NCBI GenBank assembly: GCA_964615975.1
Contig: CAZTTH010000004.1
Coordinates: 49,547-113,546 of the forward strand
Origin: CAZTTH01 sp964615975
GTDB taxonomy: Bacteria; Verrucomicrobiota; Lentisphaeria; JABSQK01; JAJFLO01
DNA: 64,000 nt
Direction of reading: 5' to 3'
Position 1 is the first letter of the stretch; each line of letters starts with the position of its first letter. Of the stretch, positions 1 to 8,041 are shown in pieces. The notes under the pieces were generated by a model, which was given only the letters and a program-made list of their open reading frames with translations, searched no databases and was not told where the DNA came from. The position numbers and the translations under genes are program-made.

Positions 1-533
1 AATTTTTTCAAGAGCGATTACGGCCACAGATACCAAGCATGAGAGTGATCAATCTTGATATTATCGAAAATCAGCTACACCCTTGATTTCTTATTGACTT
101 TGATGATACGCCCTAAATCTCCCACTCCCACTGAACACACTGGTCTCGTTAACCGGTCCACTTCTCATCGTGAACAAGAATCCTTATTGTAACCGTGGGA
201 TCAGTGAACGCATTGAAAACCTCGTAAACAGGTCATCGTATAAGCCTCTTTGACCTGGAGGATGATTGTTGAATCAGCTTCATTACTTTACTTTGATAAA
301 AGGCGCAAGCTTACTTCATCGCCCATCATGAATTGTTCAGAATTAAATTTGATCGTATCAAAAAATTAAGGATAGAATAACGGTTAAACTACACGATAAA
401 ACTCTTCCTGATACCAAGAGAAATTCTAGCTCCAAATAGGTGAATTCGCTGACCATAAAAATAACCATCAATTTCTTGATTTTATGAGTGATAAAACTTC
501 AGCAGAAAGCGTAACATCCCATCAATTACCTCC
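1..533. other. Left-edge stretch with no recognisable gene
   Basis: I read this stretch on both strands and found no convincing coding frame, RNA gene or strong palindrome. A GGAGG at about 257 is followed directly by an ATG, but the spacing is wrong for initiation and the frame closes after about 35 codons. It probably contains the downstream region of the minus-strand gene that ends at 534. Confidence 0.4.
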
Positions 534-2234
534 CTACTTCCGGGGAAGTTCACTAGGCTGTAAATAAATTCCCTTGAATTCGCGTTGCCACCATTCATGC
601 TTTTCTTCCCAGCTTATCCGATCAGTAAATTTATAATCGTAAACCATAGCACGAATATATCGGGGGGGCGCATTGGGAAACGGATTGCTACCCAGCAATG
701 AGACTATATCAGTTTTTCCTTCCAATAAACCGATCAAAAATCGCTTGAACCAATCAGTAGGTTGTTGACCCCGCAAATAGTTCAATGCTTCAAACCACAT
801 TTGCCAATCAATCCGCGGTTGATGAGGTGCAACTTGGGGAGGCTGACGTTTAAGATCACCAGGTTTCCATTTAAACTCGTAGGGCAACCATTCCTTGCGA
901 TCATTACTCCCCTCGATAATTATTTCAGGTCGGGATGTCGTCATGGTCGCGAATAATCCATAACTGTTTACCGACCGATAGGGAGCAGTCCATTGGTAAA
1001 CACGCATCTCAGCTGGGGTCAAATCCAATCGAAATACCCGCGGTTTCATTTGGATTATGCTCAATGGAACCACAATAATCGCTAACACGATCACCACAAA
1101 GCGAGAGATTATCGAGGGGGACTTGGGTAGGATTGGAATCTTGAATAGCATGCCGGGAACAAACCGTTTGAGAGTATGATCGTCAAGCAGCAAAAAACAT
1201 AAGGCAATGACCAATAAGTTAAAAAAACAATAATTGCCAGTCAAGATGATACAGATCATTAAAAAATTCGTGCCGCAAAACGCGATCATTCGCATGCGCC
1301 GGGGGCCTAAAATAAATAATGGAATGACCAGCTCAAGAATCAAGGTGACAGCAACCGAAATCTTTTGAAACCAATCCGGAAATTGATGGGCATACCATGC
1401 GAGGGGATTGGGAATTGGTTGGGTATAATAATGGTAATCCAACGCGGTCAACAAGCGCCAAGTTATATCGCCACTGGTCAATTTGACCAATCCAGCTGAT
1501 ATCATCAAGCGAAAAATAAACCAATAAAACATCCATATCATCAGACCCGATGGGCGATGCTCACGTGAAAATCGTGGGAGAAATTGACCGGGCGCCAGAA
1601 AAATTGCGAGAAATCCGGCCTCCAGAATACAGGTATCCCACTGATACCCTAGAAATACCTGACTTACTGTCGACAAGGAAAGATACAAAACCCATAAACC
1701 AGCTAAAGAGAAAACTGGTAAAACGCCAAGGATTAATAATCCTGAGAGAAAGATCCCGGCAACACATAGAAAGTGGAGAAAAACAGTATCGGCTTTAATC
1801 CAACATAAGGTGGGATAAGTCCAGATCCCCACCACCCCCAGTTTATCCCAAATTGCTTTTATGTACGTTTCGGCCGGTAGAATACCATTACTGCCAATCA
1901 GTCCATCAACTTGCTGCCATAATGACCAGAATGCGATCAGGTAAATAAATCCCAACATTCGTAAAAAAAGCCAACGCGAGAGAAAAAATGAGGGCTTGCC
2001 AGTCAGGTCACCGATGAAGATTTTACGATAGATACCATACTCGCGTGGATGATCCTTTACGGTTTGCTCAAACCATAAGCGAAAGGGGCGTAACAAACTG
2101 GCGCATACAGGGTTAAATGGTGCAAACGACTGAATTATTTTTCTATTGGTCTCTTTAGATGTTGAAGCCTTTATTGCCGGCTTACGATTCAGCCGACAAC
2201 GTAAATTATTACCACTGGCACGAATTCCTTGCAC
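534..2234 (-). CDS. Lipase maturation factor (LMF)-family integral membrane protein
   Basis: This is a polytopic membrane protein resembling the lipase maturation factor family (LMF1/LMF2). In vertebrates those proteins act in the ER to fold dimeric lipases; the role of bacterial members is not established. The family signature region LFLRMLGFIYLIAF followed by GLIGSNGILPA lies near residues 88-120. A later stretch, ELVIPLFILGPRRMR, is followed by hydrophobic segments to about residue 385. The soluble C-terminal half carries family-typical motifs: VNSYGLFATM, an RPEIIIEGSND segment and the terminal W-x-R-x-x-x-G region. The start used here is a GTG without a clear ribosome-binding site, and the first roughly 75 residues look non-conserved, so the true start may be further in. 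The gene begins 23 bases after the cyclophilin-FKBP gene on the same strand, suggesting co-transcription. Family assignment is strong; function is inferred. Confidence 0.8.
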   Translation of the reverse strand: MQGIRASGNNLRCRLNRKPAIKASTSKETNRKIIQSFAPFNPVCASLLRPFRLWFEQTVKDHPREYGIYRKIFIGDLTGKPSFFLSRWLFLRMLGFIYLIAFWSLWQQVDGLIGSNGILPAETYIKAIWDKLGVVGIWTYPTLCWIKADTVFLHFLCVAGIFLSGLLILGVLPVFSLAGLWVLYLSLSTVSQVFLGYQWDTCILEAGFLAIFLAPGQFLPRFSREHRPSGLMIWMFYWFIFRLMISAGLVKLTSGDITWRLLTALDYHYYTQPIPNPLAWYAHQFPDWFQKISVAVTLILELVIPLFILGPRRMRMIAFCGTNFLMICIILTGNYCFFNLLVIALCFLLLDDHTLKRFVPGMLFKIPILPKSPSIISRFVVIVLAIIVVPLSIIQMKPRVFRLDLTPAEMRVYQWTAPYRSVNSYGLFATMTTSRPEIIIEGSNDRKEWLPYEFKWKPGDLKRQPPQVAPHQPRIDWQMWFEALNYLRGQQPTDWFKRFLIGLLEGKTDIVSLLGSNPFPNAPPRYIRAMVYDYKFTDRISWEEKHEWWQREFKGIYLQPSELPRK

Positions 2235-2257
2235 CTGTGCTCAGCTCCACAAAACGA

Positions 2258-3337
2258 TCATGGCTTACTGAAATCGATCAGTTCAACATCAAATACCAAG
2301 GTCGAATTAGCTGGAATCACCGGGGGATATCCCCGTTCACCATACCCAAGATTTGGAGGTATTATCAATGTGCGTTTTTCTCCTTTCTGCATATCCAAAA
2401 ACGCTTCATCCCACCCCTTGATGACCATCCCTTTGCCAACCGCGAAACTAAATGGTTCATTCCGATCATAGGAGCTGTCAAATTTATTGCCATTCAATAA
2501 CACTCCTCGATAATGGGCTTTGACCATATCGCCTCTGGATGGTTTGTCTCCCGAACCGGATGCCGTTACGACATACTTTAACCCGGAAGGCGTTTGTTTG
2601 GCGTTGGGCCATTTTTGTGTAACGATATCTGTTGAGCTAGATGCCTGGGTGGACAAGGGTTTACGGCCGGCTTTAACATCCTGCAGCCGACTATCGAAAC
2701 TAACCTGATCACACTTGAATGAATTCGCGGCAGCTCCATTGCGATGAATTCGAATTGATTTAATTATATCTCCTTGGGAAATCTTATTGACCACATCCTG
2801 ACCCTCAATAACTTTGCCAAATACAGAATGTTTGTTATCTAACCACGGTGTTTCCTTGTGGGTTATAAAAAATTGACTGCCATTGGTACTGGGACCAGAA
2901 TTGGCCATGGAAAGAATTCCAGGCCCGTTATGTCGCAAGCTGGGATCGAACTCATCCGGAAATTTATATCCCGGACCACCTGTTCCATTACCAAGCGGAC
3001 ACCCGCCTTGAATCATGAAATCGGGGATAACGCGATGAAATTTCAACCCATCGTAAAATTTTGTTCCTGCCGGTTTGTTCGATTTTATTGTACCTTCTGA
3101 CAATCCAATAAAATTGGTAACCGTCAATGGCGTCTTTTGATAGTATAATTCCAGGGAGATATTCCCTTTAGTCGTTTCAATTTCAGCATAAATTCCATCG
3201 GGCATGGTATCGATTCCTTTTTGATTAGTTTGGGATTGCACGGGTGATTGGATCGCAATAGATAAGGCGCCGACTAAGGCAGTTCGCGTGAATAATTTCA
3301 TCATATCATTCATAAACTTAGAAATCAAACTTTTCAT
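2258..3337 (-). CDS. Exported cyclophilin-FKBP fusion peptidyl-prolyl isomerase
   Basis: One protein carries two unrelated prolyl isomerase folds. After an N-terminal signal-like segment (about residues 12-36, ending near SPVQSQ) comes a cyclophilin domain with the hallmark FHRVIPDFMIQGG, MANSGPSTNGSQFFIT and HSVFGKV motifs. The C-terminal 110 residues are an FKBP domain with VKAHYRGVLLNG, KGWDEAFLDMQKGE and LGYGERG. Both domains look catalytically intact, so the product should isomerise X-Pro bonds in exported proteins, in the periplasm or at the envelope. A TTG five codons upstream (3352) is in frame; I chose the ATG at 3337, which is preceded by a G-rich stretch. The LMF-like gene follows closely downstream. 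Either domain alone is commonplace, while the fusion in one exported chain is less so. Confidence 0.92.
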   Translation of the reverse strand: MKSLISKFMNDMMKLFTRTALVGALSIAIQSPVQSQTNQKGIDTMPDGIYAEIETTKGNISLELYYQKTPLTVTNFIGLSEGTIKSNKPAGTKFYDGLKFHRVIPDFMIQGGCPLGNGTGGPGYKFPDEFDPSLRHNGPGILSMANSGPSTNGSQFFITHKETPWLDNKHSVFGKVIEGQDVVNKISQGDIIKSIRIHRNGAAANSFKCDQVSFDSRLQDVKAGRKPLSTQASSSTDIVTQKWPNAKQTPSGLKYVVTASGSGDKPSRGDMVKAHYRGVLLNGNKFDSSYDRNEPFSFAVGKGMVIKGWDEAFLDMQKGEKRTLIIPPNLGYGERGYPPVIPANSTLVFDVELIDFSKP

Positions 3338-3591
3338 ATTTCGCCCCCCCAATTCAATTAATTTTCATAAAATCGAGCAGATGTCAAACAAATGAAAAGC
3401 GTAAAGTACCACCTGACATGTGTTTCGCCACACAGTGAAACGAGATAATTTTTGACTTCAAGTTGAATCCCCGACTAAAATATTGTAACCTACTATTGAT
3501 TGATCATTTTTATACATCAAACTAACTGTCTCATTATAGCTTACATCTAAACCCATTAATTTATGACAGATAACTAAGGAGGATTGCAGCG

Positions 3592-3945
3592 ATGGCAGCT
3601 GAAAATACAACCCACTCAACCAGTAATGAGAAAATTACCGAAGCGTTGGAATTGCTCAACCAAGCAGCCAAAGAGAAAAAAGATGATTTCATTCATCTTG
3701 TCAGCAACAAATATCTAAATATAAAGGAAGTATTCATGGGCTCTGATTTTCGTCAATCAGTGGAAAGGATCAAAAAGAACGCTTCAAGTGCCGCTATTCG
3801 TGCCAAGGAAGCTGGCGAAGAGAAAGTCAAAGAAATTGCGACTCAGGTAGATCAAAATGTTCACAACAATCCTTGGCCATATATCGGTGCCGCGGCCATC
3901 TTGGGATTGTTCATGGGATTATTACTCGGTAGAAGACGCGACTAA
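3592..3945 (+). CDS. DUF883 / YqjD-ElaB family membrane-anchored protein
   Basis: A 117-residue protein with an amphipathic, charged, probably helical N-terminal 85 residues and a single C-terminal membrane anchor. The family signature is visible: NNPWPYIGAAAILGLFMGLL followed by LGRRR at the extreme C-terminus. In enterobacteria, relatives (YqjD, ElaB) are inner-membrane proteins that bind ribosomes in stationary phase; whether that holds here is unknown. A clear AGGAGG about 8 bases upstream fixes the ATG. It is followed 56 bases later by a small multi-span membrane protein, recalling the yqjD-yqjE pairing of enterobacteria. Confidence 0.88.
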   Translation: MAAENTTHSTSNEKITEALELLNQAAKEKKDDFIHLVSNKYLNIKEVFMGSDFRQSVERIKKNASSAAIRAKEAGEEKVKEIATQVDQNVHNNPWPYIGAAAILGLFMGLLLGRRRD

Positions 3946-4001
3946 ATCATGACCCAAATCCGAACACGAATGATTGGATAAAGAATGAAAGGAATAGCAC
4001 A

Positions 4002-4394
4002 TTGAGTAAATATGTTAAGGCGCTGGCGACTCTGTTATTGATTCCGGTATTAAAATTATATCGGGAATCAGCAATCAAATTATTGAAAATCAAAGCTGAA
4101 GCCTTATATACTAACAGTGTTCGTTCCTTACATTATCTATATGTTGTAGTTATAGTCGTTATATGCAGCTTAATTGTAATGACTATTGGCTTTATGATGC
4201 TTAATATCCTAATTATATTAAGCATTTTTATACTGTTTAGTAAAAAAGTTGCAATGATAATCTTTATTCTCCTGGCTATGACTTATTTCCTGGTTCCATT
4301 GTATCTGATTCGCCGCAGCTGCTTGAATGAGACTTGGGCGCAATTCATGGATGCCAATCGAATGATGGAAAAACTATCCTCTTTCCGTGATTGA
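4002..4394 (+). CDS. Small membrane protein, possibly YqjE/holin-superfamily-like
   Basis: A 130-residue protein with two or three strongly hydrophobic segments (about residues 45-77 and 82-108) and charged ends. It begins at a TTG preceded by AAAGGA at good spacing; no ATG gives the same coverage. Its place directly behind a DUF883 gene matches the yqjD-yqjE arrangement, and its hydropathy (N-terminal amphipathic helix, paired membrane helices, short charged tail) fits the YqjE/DUF1469 type. I see no diagnostic motif, so the family call is inferred from context. Confidence 0.55.
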   Translation: MSKYVKALATLLLIPVLKLYRESAIKLLKIKAEALYTNSVRSLHYLYVVVIVVICSLIVMTIGFMMLNILIILSIFILFSKKVAMIIFILLAMTYFLVPLYLIRRSCLNETWAQFMDANRMMEKLSSFRD

Positions 4395-4678
4395 AATTTC
4401 AAGAGACTATAGATAAAAAGGGATTTAAGGGGTCTCGCTTGAATTGAAATCGTCCCTTATTGTCTCTACCTTGGTGATCATATATTCATCTCGTTTTGAA
4501 CACAGTTATTCTCACGTTAACCCTGTCTCTAATAACAGATTTATTTTTTTCGATTACATCGCATTTTAGCTCGGATATAACACCTCTTTACATCCCTGTA
4601 TGATAATGCCAGTTAGTTGCCTATGAAAATAATAATGTCAGCAAAATACAAAGGCAGTTTTTACATTATCTCCCCCAT

Positions 4679-6343
4679 ATGATCCCAACAGTATTAGCTA
4701 AATACGGTATACGTGCCAGGCTTTTAATCGTTTTGATGGGGCTCTTGATTACTGTTTTAGCCATCCTGTCCACGTCTCAGATTACTGTATTAAAGAATCA
4801 GCTTGAGACGAATCAGAAACAGCACAGCACAATAGCCCGTGAACTGTTTTTCCAACGCTGGAAGGCACTAACGATCAACTACGCGCGCAAGGTTGAAAAT
4901 GAGATCTCCTCAAAGAGTTTTTCCACACTCAATGCACTAACAAGTGATCTCGAGAAACTCTCTCCTGAACTCAAATATGCCATTATCATGGATAGCGATC
5001 GCATTGCTCTGGTAAATACTCGGTTTCCCTCATTGCAGGGGGAAACGTTATCAGATCCCGAGGATATTTTAGCTGCCGGCGAAACCAATTTCAGTATCAA
5101 ACAATATGACATGCAGGGAGATCAAATCGCTGAACTTATCTGTCCGATTCATTTAGGAAAAAGTATTTGGGGCAGACTCCGCTTGGGTTTTTCGTTAAAA
5201 TCACTGAATAATGAAATTATGGCAAACCAGCAAGATAACGCATATCAAATCAGGAAAATGATTATATACACGACAATATTCGCCGTCATATCCATTATCG
5301 TGAGTACAGCTTTTCTCATATATATTTCAAATACGATTTCAATTCCACTTGTCCAACTAACGGAAACAGCTCAACAATTAGCTCAAGGCAACTTTGATGC
5401 AATCTACGCATTAAAGGTCAAATCTAAAAATGAAATTGGGGTTCTAACCGAGACTTTTATAGATATGACCAAAAAGATAACCGACTATATCAAAACCCTT
5501 GAGGATTCCATCAAAGAAAAATCCAAGGTTTTATCTGGAAGAGACGAAATGTTGAACCTCACTCAATTACAATTAATTGAATCTGAGAAAAATTCTTCCC
5601 TGGGGACGCTCGCCGCCGATGTCGCTCAGGAAATCAATGTTCCAATTGGAATCAGTGTAACCGCAGTGTCCCATTTGTTTCACGAAGCTCAAACGTTTCG
5701 CAAGCTTTGTGAGAGCAATCCCATCAAGCGCCAGGAACTAGATGAGTTTATTCGCATGATCATTCAAAACACCAATATGATTTCATCAAATTTGAATCTG
5801 GCGTCCGATCTAATTCATAGCTTCAAGCAGGTTGCGATCGATCAGACCAGTGATGAGGAACGTATCTTTAATGTCAAAAAATATCTCGGCGAGATCATTC
5901 TCAGCCTGGGTACCAGATTGAAAAAAACAGATCACGATCTCCATATCGATTGTCCCAGAAATTTAATTATTAAATCATACCCTGGGGCTATTTCACAGAT
6001 TATTATCAATCTGGTCAACAATAGTTTAATCCACGCTTTTGATGGCCAGGCAAAAGGTAAAATACGAATTAAGGTCGAATATTTGATCCCAGAATTGATC
6101 ATCGATTTCAAGGATAATGGCAAGGGGATCAATCCCAAAAACCTGGACGATATCTTTGGCCTGTTTTTCACCACCAAGAAAAGCGCCACCCATAGTGGGA
6201 TTGGTCTGTATATTGTCCAAAAATTAATTACCGAAAGACTTAAGGGAACAATTCAATGTGAAAGCAAAGTCGGGGATGGAACGATATTCACGATTAAATT
6301 TCCAATTGATTTGGAAATCGACGAGATGGATACCACATATTAA
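4679..6343 (+). CDS. HAMP sensor histidine kinase with His-to-Gln change in the H-box
   Basis: A 554-residue membrane sensor. It has a first membrane helix at about residues 14-32, an extracytoplasmic sensor region, a second helix at about 195-218, a HAMP domain, a coiled linker and then dimerisation and ATPase regions. The ATP-binding part is intact: N-box IIINLVNNSLIHAF, G1 DNGKGI, F-box FGLFFTTKK and G2 SGIGLYIV. The dimerisation helix reads LAADVAQEINVPIG where kinases of this type carry VAHEIN-x-P; the phospho-acceptor His is replaced by Gln317 (codon CAG, 5627-5629). Autophosphorylation at the usual site is therefore not expected. It may be a phosphatase, a pseudokinase, a partner in a heterodimer, or carry a sequencing error. 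No response regulator gene is adjacent. The ATG overlaps no other gene. Confidence 0.85.
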   Translation: MIPTVLAKYGIRARLLIVLMGLLITVLAILSTSQITVLKNQLETNQKQHSTIARELFFQRWKALTINYARKVENEISSKSFSTLNALTSDLEKLSPELKYAIIMDSDRIALVNTRFPSLQGETLSDPEDILAAGETNFSIKQYDMQGDQIAELICPIHLGKSIWGRLRLGFSLKSLNNEIMANQQDNAYQIRKMIIYTTIFAVISIIVSTAFLIYISNTISIPLVQLTETAQQLAQGNFDAIYALKVKSKNEIGVLTETFIDMTKKITDYIKTLEDSIKEKSKVLSGRDEMLNLTQLQLIESEKNSSLGTLAADVAQEINVPIGISVTAVSHLFHEAQTFRKLCESNPIKRQELDEFIRMIIQNTNMISSNLNLASDLIHSFKQVAIDQTSDEERIFNVKKYLGEIILSLGTRLKKTDHDLHIDCPRNLIIKSYPGAISQIIINLVNNSLIHAFDGQAKGKIRIKVEYLIPELIIDFKDNGKGINPKNLDDIFGLFFTTKKSATHSGIGLYIVQKLITERLKGTIQCESKVGDGTIFTIKFPIDLEIDEMDTTY

Positions 6344-6624
6344 CCTTTCAGTTCTGTTCTTTACGGTTATGCTAACACGTTATATGATATTGTTCATTGG
6401 AGGATTCATTGAAACTTCATGGTGACAATAATAATGAGATAAATATCCATCATGGGGTTGCGGCTGCTTAGTTAAAAATCAGCATGGCCTGATTCACAGC
6501 TGGCCTTCGGATTCATTACCCTTGGTTACTCGTTCTCCCCAATTATAATTGGCCTGCCTTCTCGTTAAACACTCATAGAATTATTTCTCTTGTAATGAAT
6601 CTCCATGTTGGCGATTTCTATGCT

Positions 6625-7566
6625 TTAAGCTCGCGAATTATTACTTTTTCTGTCATTTAATTTTTCATAAAAGTAACCCGCCGCATTCACGATCTGCCAT
6701 AATATTAATAATATGGCGAGTGGTAATGCTTCACATACTCCAACTCGTCTGAATGGATTTAACAACCAATTTTTCAAATTGGCATGAAATCGCATTTCCA
6801 CCAAGATTGAACCGGATCGGCGTTCCCGCCGAATACGGTGATAAAGATACGCGCCACGACCATAGGCAAAATGCTGCCGACAGAAACTTCGCAATGTCAA
6901 TTCATGGGCATGACGGATAACCGCCGATTCGGCATAAACAAGTCGGCGTCCATCAAATCTCCAGCGATCGCATAATTCACGATCTTCAGAAGCTTTAAAA
7001 CTCTCGTTGAATCCATTTATTTCTCGGTATGCGGATAATGGTATGACCATATTGTTGGAAGCAAAAAAACCCGCATTTATCGGATTGTGATTATAGTGAT
7101 GATATACTATGTCAACAATTAATTGACTGGTCTTGCTATAAATATTATGAGTTAGTTTATTGATTGTTTTACCACCAATCATGGTATGAGGAAATTTGTG
7201 TACGTAATCTGCTAACACTTTCAGCCATTGCGCTTGGGGCTCACAATCATCATCGGTAAACGCCAAAAAATTTCCTTTTGCGTTGATGGCTCCGCGATTT
7301 CGCGCAGCTGCAGGACCGGCATTTGACTGATGAATTAAATCGATATCAAGGTTTTGCTTAAACGGTTTCACTATGTCTGTGAGCGACATCTCACTGCCAT
7401 CATCGACAATGATGACTTCGAATCGATCCCGGGGATAATCCAGAATTGCCAGCGAATGCAAGCATTGCGTTAATTGATCAGGGCGATTATAAGTGGGTAC
7501 GATTATTGAAAAGAATGGGAGTCGCGATTCCATGATCAAATTATGCTTATTTATTGGTAATACCAC
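6625..7566 (-). CDS. Family 2 glycosyltransferase
   Basis: A GT-A fold glycosyltransferase of family GT2. The N-terminus has FSIIVPTYNRPDQL and EVIIVDDGSE. The metal- and nucleotide-binding motif is FTDDDCEP, and SNAGPAAARNRG precedes it. The acceptor-side region includes NGFNESFKASEDRELCDRWR, which provides the ED-x-x-x-x-x-RW-type catalytic signature. A C-terminal hydrophobic stretch (about residues 278-297) probably anchors it to the inner membrane. It likely adds a sugar to a lipid-linked or envelope glycan; donor and acceptor cannot be read. The first codon is a GTG; an ATG eleven codons in (7533) is equally plausible and neither has a good ribosome-binding site. It stands alone, divergent from feoAB. 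Confidence 0.88.
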   Translation of the reverse strand: MVLPINKHNLIMESRLPFFSIIVPTYNRPDQLTQCLHSLAILDYPRDRFEVIIVDDGSEMSLTDIVKPFKQNLDIDLIHQSNAGPAAARNRGAINAKGNFLAFTDDDCEPQAQWLKVLADYVHKFPHTMIGGKTINKLTHNIYSKTSQLIVDIVYHHYNHNPINAGFFASNNMVIPLSAYREINGFNESFKASEDRELCDRWRFDGRRLVYAESAVIRHAHELTLRSFCRQHFAYGRGAYLYHRIRRERRSGSILVEMRFHANLKNWLLNPFRRVGVCEALPLAILLILWQIVNAAGYFYEKLNDRKSNNSRA

Positions 7567-7761
7567 AATATGAATTTAATAAAATATTCCCAGACTTCTT
7601 GTCGCTTGAATTTTAGGCCCAATCATGGGATCATTGCGAACCCAAGCTAAATAGTTTATCCTTATTCTTGATTATTGATTCATTAAGAATATCCTAATTT
7701 TTTACCTGACTTAATCAAAATCCTTAATACATGCTTTTCCCTGTCACCATTTCTGCATTAT

Positions 7762-8016
7762 ATGAACCCAGCTACGGAAATTACATTGAATGAATTGAAA
7801 CCACAACAGTGTGGAATAGTTCATCGAATTGAAGCCCCTGATGATGATTTGGAACGTCTTATGGCGATGGGGGTCTGCACCGGACGGATTGTCGAACTTG
7901 TACAACGCGGTGATCCATTGATTTTGAAGGTGTATGGTATTCGCATTGGTGTTTCCGCACGTTTAGCCACGCGCATCAATGTTCATCCCTGTTCTCAGAG
8001 CTCATGTTATCTATAA
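7762..8016 (+). CDS. feoA: FeoA-family ferrous iron transport regulator
   Basis: An 84-residue SH3-like protein of the FeoA family, which associates with FeoB and modulates its Fe(II) transport. The family pattern is visible: an N-terminal LNELKPQQCGIVHRI strand pair, LERLMAMGVCTGRIVEL in the centre and GDPLILKVYGIRIGVS followed by the closing A-x-R-I strand. Length is normal for FeoA. The ATG is the first base of an open reading frame close to feoB, which follows 25 bases later, so the two are almost certainly co-transcribed. The upstream intergenic region is shared with the divergent glycosyltransferase. I could not identify a convincing Fur operator. Confidence 0.9.
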   Translation: MNPATEITLNELKPQQCGIVHRIEAPDDDLERLMAMGVCTGRIVELVQRGDPLILKVYGIRIGVSARLATRINVHPCSQSSCYL

Positions 8017-8041
8017 AGTCTTGTCACCAGGAATCCAATTC

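Noticed and set aside
7567..7761. Fur box upstream of feoA
   Set aside because: AT-rich stretches with TGATTATTGATTCATTA partly resemble one, but no credible 19-base palindrome is present.
7979..8041. Extension of FeoB into FeoA
   Set aside because: The frame is open, but the extra residues have no FeoB similarity, and the ATG at 8042 has a proper ribosome-binding site after the feoA stop.
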